Assembly: GCA_016946835.1 (NCBI GenBank)
Contig: JACVTC010000032.1
Location: forward strand, 246,001-310,000
From: Neocallimastix lanati (nom. inval.)
Taxonomy: Eukaryota; Neocallimastigomycota; Neocallimastigomycetes; Neocallimastigales; Neocallimastigaceae
Reading direction: 5' to 3'
Length of the DNA: 64,000 bases
Positions 35,495-47,235 of this stretch are shown piece by piece; within the stretch, counting starts at the first letter, position 1, and each line of letters begins with the position of its first letter. Position numbers and translations under genes: made by a program. The notes below the pieces were generated by a model. That model searched no databases, was not told where the DNA came from, and saw only the letters and a list, made by a program, of their open reading frames with translations.

Positions 35495-35896
35495 GAATAT
35501 AAAATAAAATAATAGATTAAATATTTAATAATATGTAATAAAGATTTATTATAATACATCATTTATCAAAAATATAATTTTATTATTATTGCTATTATTA
35601 CTATTATTTCTATAATAAACGCTAAAAGAATTAATTAATCTCTAAATATTACTTCTTTTTTATAAATTATCAATTATTTTTGTTAAATATACTTTATATG
35701 ATTTTATAATATATTCCAATAACTAATATTAAAAGTATATAAAATAAAATCAAAATTTTGAAATTTATATCTATAACTTATATGTATCTATTTTTGTATT
35801 AATATACTTAAATTATTTTTGTTTTTTGTTTTTTGTTTTTAAATTACATTATCAAAAAAAAATTCTTTTTATTCTCTCCTCTTATTTTCTTTTATT
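34055..35896. other. Intergenic spacer between NhaC copies 1 and 2
   Basis: No gene. It holds the 5' region of copy 1 and the 3' flank of copy 2. Of note: TTGGTACATGGCTAACTAAT (about 34459), T30-type run (34503-34530), and a block of about 85 bp present twice (34555-34635 and 34727-34810, sharing TTATTCCTAAAATAAAAAA and TTTATCCAAAGAATTTTTTC). Confidence -1.
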
Positions 35897-37297
35897 TTAT
35901 TTTTTAGAATCAGTAATATCTGTTTCAATTATAACATGATCATTTTCTCCAATTGTACCATCTTCACTATTAAGTCCTTTGTTTCTCTTGAAAAACTTTC
36001 CAATATTGAAGAAGATAAAGAAGAGAGAACTAACAAATAATAAATATGGATAGAAAAGAAGTGGAATAACTTGGAATGCTGTAATACTATGTTTTAAGGA
36101 ATTACAAGTTGAAATTGCAACAAGCATTTGAGCTCCATATGGAATAATACCTTGGAAAACACATGAGAATGTATCTAAAAGAGAGGCTGCTCTACGTGGA
36201 TTAATATTATATTCTTTTTGCATTTCTTTAGCAATAGGATTAGACATAATAATAGCAACTGTATTATTAGCAGTAGCAACATCAATAATACTAACTAAAA
36301 CTCCCATACCTAATTGTCCTCCACGATTACCTTTGAAAACTCTTTTAGTTCCATTTAAGAGTGCTTCAAAACCACCTGCTTCACGAATTAATGCACTCAT
36401 ATTAGCAACTAAAATAGCAATTATACTACTTTCAAACATACCAGAACATCCAGTACCCATGTTAGTAATTAATTCTGTAAATGATGATTCTCCGGTAGCT
36501 AACATAATAATAGCTCCTGAAACAACACCTAATAAAAGAACTCCAAAGACATTAAGACCAATGATACCACAAATTAAAACAAGTACATATGGAATTAATT
36601 GAATTAAGTTATAACTTTTATCAACTGATTTATTAATATCAGTATTTAAAGAAATAATTAAGATAATAACAAGTGTAACAAGTGCGGCTGGAACTGCAAT
36701 CTTGAAATTTTGTTTAAATTTATCTTTCATTTCACAACCTTGACCATTACAAGCGGCAATAGTAGTATCAGAAATGAAAGAAAGATTATCACCAAACATA
36801 GCTCCTCCAACAACTGCAGCAACACAAATAGGTAAACCAAAACCTGAAGCATCTGAAACTGCAACTGCAATTGGAACAACTAAAGTTACCGTACCAACAG
36901 AAGTACCCATAGTTAAGGAAACAAAACATGCAACAACGAAAAGTGCAACAACTGCATAACGAGCAGGTATGAATGAAAGTGTGAAATAGACAACACTTTC
37001 TGCACTACTTCTACCAACAACACCAACAAAAGTACCAGCAACTAAATAAATTAAAACCATAGTAAGGATATTTCTATCAGTTAAACCATCAGCCATAACT
37101 TGAAGTTTTTCATCTAAATTCAATTTACGATTTTGAAGACAACCCACAAAGATAGCAATTAAAAGAGCTACTACAATAGGAATACTATAGAAACCCATTT
37201 CTACTCCTAAAATATATTCAAAGGTAATACCCAAACCAAGGTATACTACCAAAAATACTACAATAGGTAATAACGCTAAAGGATTGCTTTTGACCAT
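35897..37297 (-). CDS. nhaC: NhaC-family Na+/H+ antiporter, copy 2 (hybrid)
   Basis: Intact, 466 residues, identical in motifs to copy 1 over the first 430 residues except for I317T (A-to-G on the coding complement, position 36348) and a few silent changes. The C-terminal tail (IGKFFKRNKGLNSED...DITDSKK) and 3' flank match copy 3, while the promoter region matches copy 1. It therefore looks like the product of unequal crossing-over between the outer genes. Function as for copy 1, presumably Na+ efflux; regulation probably shared with copy 1 because the upstream 1.8 kb is the same. Confidence -1.
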   Translation of the reverse strand: MVKSNPLALLPIVVFLVVYLGLGITFEYILGVEMGFYSIPIVVALLIAIFVGCLQNRKLNLDEKLQVMADGLTDRNILTMVLIYLVAGTFVGVVGRSSAESVVYFTLSFIPARYAVVALFVVACFVSLTMGTSVGTVTLVVPIAVAVSDASGFGLPICVAAVVGGAMFGDNLSFISDTTIAACNGQGCEMKDKFKQNFKIAVPAALVTLVIILIISLNTDINKSVDKSYNLIQLIPYVLVLICGIIGLNVFGVLLLGVVSGAIIMLATGESSFTELITNMGTGCSGMFESSIIAILVANMSALIREAGGFEALLNGTKRVFKGNRGGQLGMGVLVSIIDVATANNTVAIIMSNPIAKEMQKEYNINPRRAASLLDTFSCVFQGIIPYGAQMLVAISTCNSLKHSITAFQVIPLLFYPYLLFVSSLFFIFFNIGKFFKRNKGLNSEDGTIGENDHVIIETDITDSKK

Positions 37298-37747
37298 TTT
37301 CCTTTTTTTTTTTTTTTTATACTTTCGAAAACTTTCTAAAAAAATAATTCTCTACTTCTAAATTATTTAAAAATAATTATTTATTACTAATAAATAATAT
37401 ATTTATAATTAGAAAAAAAAAAAGAAAAGAAAAACAGAAAAACAGAAAAAATTTCTTTCTTTATATATTATTTTTTATACTTATTATTATCTATTATCCT
37501 TTATTTCATTATTAATAGATTTTATCCTTTATTATTTTTTTTTTTTTATTTTTTTTTTTTTTTTAATATTTAAAATATATATTTTATTAATAAATTAAGT
37601 TATATAAATTGGTTTAACTTTTAATTAATTTATAAATCAATATCAAATAAATTTAATTAAGAAACAATGAAAAAAAAAAAAATTAAAAAAATAAAAAAAA
37701 TATTTTTGGTACATGGCTAACTAATACTAATATTTAATCCGTTAATA

Positions 37748-37781
<34 letters not shown>

Positions 37782-38715
37782 TGTTATTATTATTATATAT
37801 TTAATATATTAAAATCAATCAAATTAAAAATTATTCCTAAAATAAAAAATTTTTTTAATATTTATCCAAAGAATTTTTTCTTTTTTTTTTAAATATTATC
37901 TATTAATATATTAATATTCAATTTTTTTAAATAATAAAAAGCTTTTTATTATTATTATTTATTTATTTATATATTTAATATATTAAAATCATATTAAATT
38001 AAAAGTTATTCCTAAAATAAAAAAATTTTTTTAATATTTATCCAAAGAATTTTTTTCTAAAATATAAATATACAAACACTTATAAAATATTTTAAAATAT
38101 AAATATACATAAACAAATTAAACAATATAAAGTAACTGTCAATAAATATATTAATTTCAATATATTATGAATAATATCTTTCTTTAGTTTTATTTTTCTT
38201 TTTAATATTTTAGGATAATTTCAGAATAATATAAATATATTTATTTAGTTTTTTTTTTTTAAATATTAACAACAAATACCTCAATAAAAAATTATGTATG
38301 TCAAATTTAAATTTATAGGATATATAAAAGAGGTAATTTAGCAATAGTTCAAATATTAATATATTTGTACTATTACTAATTTACCAAATAAATGTTAAAA
38401 TATAAAGTTACACACTACTTAATAATAAGTTTTCTATATATATATACTTTTTTTTTATACAAATGCTTATTAAATTTTTCATAACCCAAAAATGAAATAA
38501 AATAAAATTAAATAAAAGATATTTTCTTTTTTATATATTTATTTAATTTACTTTTTTAATTAATAGATAATAATGGTTAAATAATAGTACTTATTGAATA
38601 TTAAAAATTTACATTTTTTTTTTTTTCATTAATTTAAAAAATATATGATAAAATTTCAAAGTAAAAAATATTAATTAAAAATATAATGAAATTAATAATA
38701 GAAAAATAATCTCAC

Positions 38716-38759
<44 letters not shown>

Positions 38760-39159
38760 AATATAAAATAAAATAATAGATTAAATATTTAATAATATGT
38801 AATCAAGATTTATTATAATACATCATTTATCAAAAATATAATTTTATTATTATTGCTATTATTACTATTATTTCTATAATAAACGCTAAAAGAATTAATT
38901 AATCTCTAAATATTACTTCTTTTTTATAAATTATCAATTATTTTTGTTAAATATACTTTATATGATTTTATAATATATTCCAATAACTAATATTAAAAGT
39001 ATATAAAATAAAATCAAAATTTTGAAATTTATATCTATAACTTATATGTATCTATTTTTGTATTAATATACTTAAATTATTTTTGTTTTTTGTTTTTTGT
39101 TTTTAAATTACATTATCAAAAAAAATTTTTTTTATTCTCTCTTCTTATTTTCTTTTATT
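37298..39159. other. Intergenic spacer between NhaC copies 2 and 3
   Basis: Near-exact repeat of 34055-35896, with a longer T run (38720-38758) and the same internal duplicated block (37797-37877 and 37970-38055). No gene. Confidence -1.
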
Positions 39160-40560
39160 TTATTTTTTAGAATCAGTAATATCTGTTTCAATTATAACAT
39201 GATCATTTTCTCCAATTGTACCATCTTCACTATTAAGTCCTTTGTTTCTCTTGAAAAACTTTCCAATATTGAAGAAGATAAAGAAGAGAGAACTAACAAA
39301 TAATAAATATGGATAGAAAAGAAGTGGAATAACTTGGAATGCTGTAATACTATGTTTTAAGGAATTACAAGTTGAAATTGCAACAAGCATTTGAGCTCCA
39401 TATGGAATAATACCTTGGAAAACACATGAGAATGTATCTAAAAGAGAGGCTGCTCTACGTGGATTAATATTATATTCTTTTTGCATTTCTTTAGCAATAG
39501 GATTAGACATAATAATAGCAACTGTATTATTAGCAGTAGCAACATCAATAATACTAACTAAAACTCCCATACCTAATTGTCCTCCACGATTACCTTTGAA
39601 AACTCTTTTAATTCCATTTAAGAGTGCTTCAAAACCACCTGCTTCACGAATTAATGCACTCATATTAGCAACTAAAATAGCAATTATACTACTTTCAAAC
39701 ATACCAGAACATCCAGTACCCATGTTAGTAATTAATTCTGTAAATGATGATTCTCCGGTAGCTAACATAATAATAGCTCCTGAAACAACACCTAATAAAA
39801 GAACTCCAAAGACATTAAGACCAATGATACCACAAATTAAAACAAGTACATATGGAATTAATTGAATTAAGTTATAACTTTTATCAACTGATTTATTAAT
39901 ATCCGTATTTAAAGAAATAATTAAGATAATAACAAGTGTAACAAGTGCGGCTGGAACTGCAATCTTGAAATTTTGTTTAAATTTATCTTTCATTTCACAA
40001 CCTTGACCATTACAAGCGGCAATAGTAGTATCAGAAATGAAAGAAAGATTATCACCAAACATAGCTCCTCCAACAACTGCAGCAACACAAATAGGTAAAC
40101 CAAAACCTGAAGCATCTGAAACTGCAACTGCAATTGGAACAACTAAAGTTACCGTACCAACAGAAGTACCCATAGTTAAGGAAACAAAACATGCAACAAC
40201 GAAAAGTGCAACAACTGCATAACGAGCAGGTATGAATGAAAGTGTGAAATAGACAACACTTTCTGCACTACTTCTACCAACAACACCAACAAAAGTACCA
40301 GCAACTAAATAAATTAAAACCATAGTAAGGATATTTCTATCAGTTAAACCATCAGCCATAACTTGAAGTTTTTCATCTAAATTCAATTTACGATTTTGAA
40401 GACAACCCACAAAGATAGCAATTAAAAGAGCTACTACAATAGGAATACTATAGAAACCCATTTCTACTCCTAAAATATATTCAAAGGTAATACCCAAACC
40501 AAGGTATACTACCAAAAATACTACAATAGGTAATAAAGCTAAAGGATTGCTCTTAACCAT
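39160..40560 (-). CDS. nhaC: NhaC-family Na+/H+ antiporter, copy 3
   Basis: Intact, 466 residues. Protein identical to copy 2 except Ile at 317, as in copy 1. The first codons differ at DNA level (ACCATTTTTC in place of ACCATTTTCC downstream of the ATG complement; GCTCTTAACC versus GCTTTTGACC), and the upstream flank beyond 40561 is distinct from that of copies 1 and 2, although weakly homologous (ATATGCTAACTAATTTTTAT near 41064). This gene may therefore be expressed under its own promoter. The very low divergence of coding sequences points to recent duplication or gene conversion. Confidence -1.
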   Translation of the reverse strand: MVKSNPLALLPIVVFLVVYLGLGITFEYILGVEMGFYSIPIVVALLIAIFVGCLQNRKLNLDEKLQVMADGLTDRNILTMVLIYLVAGTFVGVVGRSSAESVVYFTLSFIPARYAVVALFVVACFVSLTMGTSVGTVTLVVPIAVAVSDASGFGLPICVAAVVGGAMFGDNLSFISDTTIAACNGQGCEMKDKFKQNFKIAVPAALVTLVIILIISLNTDINKSVDKSYNLIQLIPYVLVLICGIIGLNVFGVLLLGVVSGAIIMLATGESSFTELITNMGTGCSGMFESSIIAILVANMSALIREAGGFEALLNGIKRVFKGNRGGQLGMGVLVSIIDVATANNTVAIIMSNPIAKEMQKEYNINPRRAASLLDTFSCVFQGIIPYGAQMLVAISTCNSLKHSITAFQVIPLLFYPYLLFVSSLFFIFFNIGKFFKRNKGLNSEDGTIGENDHVIIETDITDSKK

Positions 40561-41274
40561 TTTTCTTTTTTCTCTTTTTTATAAATAAAATTATTTATTG
40601 TTTATTTTTTCTATTTTTCAAAATATATATAATTAATATTTTCTTAGTAATATTATAATTATCTTTCTTCTTTATTAATTAAAAATTAAATTAGTTTAAA
40701 TAGCTATATTGATTAACCGATAAAAATAATTCTTTTTAAGTATTTGTTTATTTATTAATATAAAAAAATTAATTATTTATTATTGTTAAATACAATCTTT
40801 AAGGAAAAAAATGGCTCTATATATATACTTTTTTTTTCTATAAATCAAAAGACACAAAAACGTAGAAAAAAAAAAAAAAAAAAAAAAAAATTTAATTTGT
40901 TCATTATTATGAATCAATTATTGATCATCCTTTTTTTTTTAAATAAGAAAACTTTAAAACTTAAATTTTATTTGGTAGTTATAAAACAAATATAATTTAA
41001 TTAAAAAAAAATTAATAATAATAAAAAATGATTTAAAAAAAAATTAAAAAAAAAAAGTTTTGATATATGCTAACTAATTTTTATTCAGTTTAATTTTTCT
41101 TTTTTTTTTTGTTTTTAATATAAATATAATAAATAAATTTATTATTTATATATTATTATTATAATGTATCTAACTAATTAAAATCAAATCAAATTGGAGA
41201 TTATTTATAAAAATGAATTTTTTATTATTAATTTTTTTTAAATTAGAAATAAAATATAATTTAGAAAAAAAGTT

Positions 41275-41361
41275 GCTTTTTTTTTTTTTTTTTTTTTGTA
41301 GTAAACTTCTTTTTTTTTTTTTTTTTTTTGTTTTTTTTTTTTTTTTTTTTTGTAGTAAACT

Positions 41362-41395
<34 letters not shown>
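41275..41395. repeat. Poly-T array with repeated GTAGTAAACTTC
   Basis: T runs separated by two copies of GTAGTAAACTTC, 63 bp apart, plus a single G interruption. Confidence -1.
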
Positions 41396-41398
<3 letters not shown>

Positions 41399-41410
41399 TA
41401 GAAGTATATA

Positions 41411-41460
41411 TATTCAGTATTTATAAACTCTTTCTTCAAAGTGTTTATAAATACTGAATA
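41411..41460. repeat. Perfect 18-bp inverted repeat (hairpin)
   Basis: TATTCAGTATTTATAAAC (41411-41428) pairs exactly with 41443-41460 across a 14-base loop. Confidence -1.
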
Positions 41461-41554
41461 CAACTAAAGCAAACAAATAAAAAAAATTATTTTAATTATA
41501 TAATAAATAATTTTTATTCTTTCAATAAATAAAATATTTCTAAGTTCCAAAATA

Positions 41555-41620
41555 TATTTATTTATTTATTTATTTACTTATTTATTTATTTATTTACTTA
41601 CTTATTTATTTATTTATTTT
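41555..41620. repeat. ATTT/ACTT tetranucleotide array
   Basis: (TATT)n with ACTT variants at regular places. Confidence -1.
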
Positions 41621-44448
41621 CACCATATTTTAATTATCATTTTAATCATAAAACTTTTTTAGTATTACAAAAAAAGTTAAAAATATATTAATTTTTTTTT
41701 TATTTATTTGTTAACAAAAATTTCAAATTTCAATATATTATGGGCAATATTTTATATTAAAATAGAAAAAAAATTGGAAAAAAATAATATACTGACAAAT
41801 TTTAATTAAAAAATATTAACTATTTTATTTAATTAACTTTTTCATTCATTCAATTTTTTATTTTTTTAAAGATGTTTTTTTTTTTATTTTTTTGTAATAC
41901 TTTACCAATAATAAAGAAATAAAAAAAGTTTAAAATAAATAAAAATTTAATTTTATTTAAATCAATTTAAAAATTAAAAAAAAAAAAAATAATAATAATT
42001 TAAACTACAGAGAAACAGTTGATATTCGCTAACCTTGAACCAATATATTAAAAATTGGTTAACTTTTAATCAATTATTGAAAGATATGAATAGCAAAAAA
42101 AATTTTCTTCTTATAAAAAATTCATAATATTCATAAATAAGTAATTTATTAAATAAATAGAAAAATAAATAATTAAATAAATTTATATATATATATATAT
42201 ATTTTTTTTGATATGAATAACAAATTAAAAATAAAAATATATATATAAAAAAAGTTAACTATTAATTATTAATTATTACTTAGAAGGAGAACAAAAAAAA
42301 ATTTTTTTAAACTTTTTTTTTTTTTGGATTTTTTATTTAACTTATAATAAAAATATCAATAAATGTAATGTATGTACTGAAATAGTATATAATTTATTTT
42401 ATATATCTATCTTAATTAAGGAATATCAAAAATTAAAATGTAATTAATATTTATTTTATATATATTATCCTTTTTCTTTTTTAAAAAAAATTATATTAAG
42501 AATATCAAAAATTAAAGTATAATTAATATTTATTTATGTTGTACTATTATACTTTTTCTTTTTTTAAAAAAAAATATATAAAGAATATATTAAAATAATA
42601 AAATTAACAAATAATTATTTAAAAATAATAATAACAATAAATTTTAAAAATATAAACATAAAAATTAAAAATTAAAAATAATTAAAAAAAAAACTTTTTT
42701 TAATATTTTAAATAATATTAAAACTAAATAATATGAAAGCATAATAATAGAATTATATAATGAAATATATAATAAATTTAATAGTATTAATAAAAATGAA
42801 ATTAAAAAAAAAAAAAAAAAATTGAAAAAAAATTCCAGCCATAAGCAGCATTAAAATACTAAAAACAATAGAATATTAGTTAATAATTAACCAAACGTAA
42901 TCATATATAAAAAATTAATGAAAGAATGAAAATATTTTTAAGGTTAAATTATATATTACATATGATATATTCTGCAATAGATTTATATTGATTTATTATT
43001 TATAATTTATAATATATCCATAATACAGGACAGGGCAAAAAAAAAAGTTCCTTTTTCATATTATTATTCTTATTAAATAAGAACATTACAATTATTATTT
43101 ATTTACTAATGTCCCTTATTTCTTTTATAAAATTATTATTAAATTATATATTATATAATTATTTAATTGTTTTAATTTTTAATTTTGTAATATTATTTTT
43201 AAAATGTTAAACAATAGAATAATATGAATTTTAAAATTATTTATTCTAGATCTTAATTATTCATTTTCTACAATTTTATTTTTACCAAATTTTTAAACGA
43301 TATTAGAAATTATAATTAACCTTTTTTCTTTTTTTTTTTATAGTTATTATAGTTTATAATAAAAAAAAATATAATAATAATAATAATAAAATACCAAAGC
43401 AAATTAAATATATATATATATATCTATAAGAAAATAATAAAAAAAAATGATATTAAAAAATGCCAATAGAAGAATATATAAAATATATAATTAGTAATTC
43501 TTAATTCTGAAAATAAAGTGATAAAATCATTTTAAATAAAAGTAATCCTTTCATTATTTGGTTAAGAAAATAAATTAAAAAAAAAAATTAAAAAAAAAAT
43601 TAAAAAAATAAAACGAAAATTTTAATTAAAACTCAAAAATTAAATTAACTGGAATGATGTAATTTTAATGAATATAATATAATTATCTCCAATAAAAAAA
43701 ATTTTTTTCTTCATATATTAAAATATAAAAAATATTATAAGTTATTATTAGTTATTTGGAATATAAAAAATATTATTAATTATTAGTTATTAATTATTAG
43801 TTATTAATATTATTAATTATCGGTTATTATTTATTTTATTAATTGTTTAATCTTTACAAATGTTAATGAATAAATATATATATACATTATAAATTCTAAT
43901 ACAATATTATTTAAAAAAATTGAAATTAATTGATGAATAAATAATAACAACTGTATATAATTATATTTAATATTTTTTAAAACTTTAATAATTATTTATT
44001 TTATTATTAATAACTAATTAGGAATGATTGATGAATATAGATTATAATTAATCTATAAATATCAATTTTTTCTTTTCCTTCTAAGATTTTATATCTTATT
44101 TAATATGTAATATCAAAATTATTTTTTATTTTTCAATTAACTTTAAATTTTTTTTTAAAATTATTTTTTAACAGTTTACTAAATAAAGTAATAGCTTATT
44201 TCTTTTTTTTTTTTTTTTTGTTTTTTGTTTTGTTTTGTTTTGCTATATAAAGTTTCCACATTATATATATAAACATAGATAGCTATACTTAATATTTAAT
44301 AATTTCTATGTAAAAAAATTTTAATTTGAAAATATAGTATAGAAAATAAAATATAGGAGAAAAGATAACTAATATTATGTTATCTTTAATAAAAATTTTT
44401 TTTTTTTTTCAATTATTATATACGACTTTTTTTTTTTTTTTTTACTTT

Positions 44449-46517
44449 TTACTTGAAATTATAAATTATTATTCTTTGAAAATTAAATTTGTGAATTTTG
44501 ACATACATTTGTACTCCTGAAATATTTTTAGTTAATGGATCAGCTAATATATTTTCAATATTAATGAATTCTAATTCAATTTCGTTTTTCATAATCTTTT
44601 CTTGAATTATATCTTATATCTATATGCTTACATCTTCCTTTAGAATTTGTATTTTTGGCTCGATTTTATGGAAATCTCAGTTATAGAAAAATGTAATATT
44701 GTCTACTTCTGAAGCAAAATTTGTTAGTCTGACTAAATGTACTAAACAAGCTTTGTGGTTCAAAAATTTATTTAAAGAAATTTTTAATCAAGAAATAAAA
44801 TTCAAAATTATGGTAGATAACAAAGTGTGTATTGTAATAACTATTAATAAGTAAGAATATGTTATCCACTTGTAGATCTTCTTGTTTTTTCATCATTTTC
44901 ATAATCTAAATCCGAATATCCATTGGATTTGCTTTTTTTATCATAATACATAGATTTATTTTTTTGTACCTTTCAAATATTGTAAAATATTCTTTAAATA
45001 TTTGAAATCTATTTCTTTTAGATTTTCGCAAATTCTTGATGCTTCATTCACAGCAAACTTTATATCCGGTGTTGACTTTACTGCAATGTATAATAATGCT
45101 CCTAATTAATATTTATATTCTTTTGCATTTATCAAGTTTGAGTTATTTCTGTCATTCTCTGTAATTTTCTTACATGGTGTTCTGAGTTGTTTTGTTTTGT
45201 TCATATTGTATTTTCTAATTATTTTATTATTATAATCAATTTTATTTATTTTATAACTGTTAATTTGTTTTATAAATGTTTATTTCTATTATTTTAGTTG
45301 CATCAGAATCTTTAGAGATTATATATTTATCTTTTAATGTATTTATAATTAATTTCATTTTTAATTTTTATTATTAAAATATTATTTACATACAATGTAA
45401 GTAAACATGTTAATCTATTATTTTTATTATATTTTTCAAAGAGAGATAGTTTTGTATTTTCTAAATCCTATACTTAATCAAATATTGTAATATTTCATTA
45501 TATCATATTTATTGAAAAATAATTCATTTGGAATTTTATTATTGATACTTTGATGTGGAATTAAATTATAAAGCTAAGAAGCATAAAGTATATCGGAATC
45601 CTAAAATTTATAAAGGAAGTTTAGTTGTTTTAAGTAAAATGGACAAATAACGATTAAGAGTTTGATTCAACCGTTCAGCACTGACATTTTGTTGGCGGTT
45701 ACCAAAAATGGAATGAAGAAAATTTATACCATTATCACCTAAGTAATTTTTAAGGGATCTGTTGATATATTCCTTACCATTATCAGATTTTAAAATAATA
45801 ATACTATAGAAAGTAGTATTTGAAATAAATTTACAAAATTTAATAAAAATATTAGGAACATCGGATTTATATTTGATTAGGTAAACCCAAATTTTTCTTG
45901 AAAAATCATCAAGGAAAGTAACATAGCAATTAAAATCATTATAAGATGTTTTCAGTATACCGACAACATTGAAATGAACTAATTCCATAAGTTTAGTGGC
46001 ATTATTTGAAGAGGAATAAAAAAGTTTCTTTTTTAATTTAGTGATTATGTATTGGTGGAAGTTTTTGTCTTTGTGATTTTTTGTATGTTTAATAACAAAA
46101 ATTTTAATATTATTATAATAATGTCCTAAATGATTATTATTTTTATTATTATCAATTTTATAATTTTTATCATTATAATCATCTGATTTATTATTTTTCT
46201 TAATTAATGAATTATATTTACAATGGTCAGGGGAATGACCTTTAATTCCGTATATATGGTAATAATAATCATTATTAATTTTTTTATTAAAATTCTTAGT
46301 ATAATTTTTATTATTATTCCTTTTGTTTCAATTTATATTATTAACATTTAAATCATTTATAATTTTATATTTAGATCTTAGTATTTCAGCTTTTTCAAAA
46401 AAAATTTTGTCTTTTGTTTTATTCTTTGATAAGATCCTCAAAATATTTATTATCATTTGGAGTTGATGAACTCGAACTCTCTTCAATATTATTATTATTA
46501 TTCTTTATATTTGACAT
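44449..46517 (-). pseudogene. Copia gag-pol pseudogene
   Basis: Starts at ATG 46517 (MSNIKNNNN). A retroviral-type zinc knuckle near 46270-46215 reads YHIYGIKGHSPDHC, i.e. spacing C-x2-C-x4-H-x4-C but with Tyr in place of the first two Cys. The integrase core is an open frame, 45988-45608: TFLDDFSRKIWVYLIKYKSD, SDNGKEYINRSLKNYL and GNRQQNVSAERLNQ (family: P-Q-NG-AER). Near 45105-44960 comes the RT end/RNase H start (GALLYIAVKSTPDIKFAVNE, YLKGTKK), then SNGYSDLDYENDEKTRRSTS to 44866. The next part of RNase H is on the opposite strand (44650-44850), and the C-terminus resumes on the minus strand (HIDIRYNSRKDYEK, ILADPLTKNISGV) to a stop at 44449. Inactive. Confidence -1.
44650..44853 (+). pseudogene. 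Inverted RNase H segment of the Copia element
   Basis: On the plus strand: GSILWKSQL, LSTSEAKFVSLTKCTKQALW and FKNLFKEIFNQEIKFKIMVD, exactly the part missing from the minus-strand reading. An inversion of about 200 bp within the element explains this. Confidence -1.
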
Positions 46518-46604
46518 TCTTTAAGATATTTAAATTAAAAATTAGAAATTATATTTAAAATAATTAGAATCATTAAAACATTTTAATATTAAAATTAATA
46601 GGTC

Positions 46605-46628
46605 TCTTTGTAATTGAGACCCCTAATC
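46605..46628 (-). promoter_or_regulatory. Putative primer binding site of the Copia element
   Basis: Minus strand reads GATTAGGGGTCTCAATTACA directly after the LTR; close to the sequence at 7303-7322. Continues to GAGACC, so GGTCTC..GAGACC can also form a hairpin. Confidence -1.
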
Positions 46629-47126
46629 TGTTATGGAGTCAATATATAATATGATGTGTACACTACGAAATATAACATTATTTTATTAAATTTTATTTAT
46701 CATTTATTTATATATTAATAATAAAATATTTAAAATAATTTCCCTTTTTATATTTTACAAAATTTTAATAATTAAATTTATAAATATTTATAATACCTTA
46801 ATGTACAAAATTAAATGTTATGGGTTTTGTTTAAATTTATAAATATATATAATAAATAATATGCTAAAATTCATATTATTTATTATATATATATTTATAA
46901 ATTTATTATAATAATCAACTATATTTGATTTTGTTAAGAGTCGTGAAATTTGGGTTTAATAATTATATTAACTTTATTAATATGTTTTAGGATAAAGAGT
47001 TACAAAGAGTAAATTATTTCAAATTACTTGTTTTTATACTTATATAATGTGGCTTATACATATATATATACAATATGTTTCAATACATTTGAAGTTTATT
47101 TTTCATGCATTTCACATGTTCTAACA
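46629..47126 (-). repeat. Copia 5' LTR
   Basis: On the minus strand it starts TGTTAGAACATGTGAAATGC at 47126 and ends CTCCATAACA at 46629: 498 bp with TG..CA ends. A second full copy is not present in the window; a diverged fragment lies at 25362-25560. Confidence -1.
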
Positions 47127-47201
47127 TATTTATATTTGAATTTAATTTTTTAATAGATTTTTAATTTATTATTAATAAATTTTGATGTTTTTCGAATGTT
47201 T

Positions 47202-47235
<34 letters not shown>

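Larger units (their letters stand above)
32660..40560 (-). repeat. Tandem triplication of NhaC genes with their spacers
   Basis: Gene starts at 34054, 37297 and 40560 give steps of 3243 and 3263 bp. The spacers 34055-35896 and 37298-39159 are almost identical; differences are mainly homopolymer length (for example the T run near 35468 versus 38720) and a duplicated AAACAG unit. The flank above copy 3 and the flank below copy 1 are different, so duplication breakpoints lie within the outer genes. Confidence -1.
40561..44448. other. Intergenic A/T-rich DNA upstream of NhaC copy 3
   Basis: No gene seen. Contains the copy-3 promoter region (to about 41200), poly-T arrays with a repeated TTTTTGTAGTAAACTTCTTT motif (41275-41395), a strong hairpin at 41411-41460, ATTT/ACTT repeats (41555-41620) and many homopolymers. 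Confidence -1.
44449..47126 (-). mobile_element. Second Copia-type retrotransposon relic with 5' LTR
   Basis: Minus-strand element: 5' LTR at 46629-47126, a primer-binding-site candidate next to it, gag start near 46517, integrase 45988-45608, RT/RNase H remnants to 44449. No 3' LTR was found below 44449. Most of gag, the protease and the front of RT are missing or unreadable. Confidence -1.

Noticed and set aside
40783-41401. Short plus-strand frames upstream of NhaC copy 3
   Set aside because: Composed of homopolymer translations; no conserved features.
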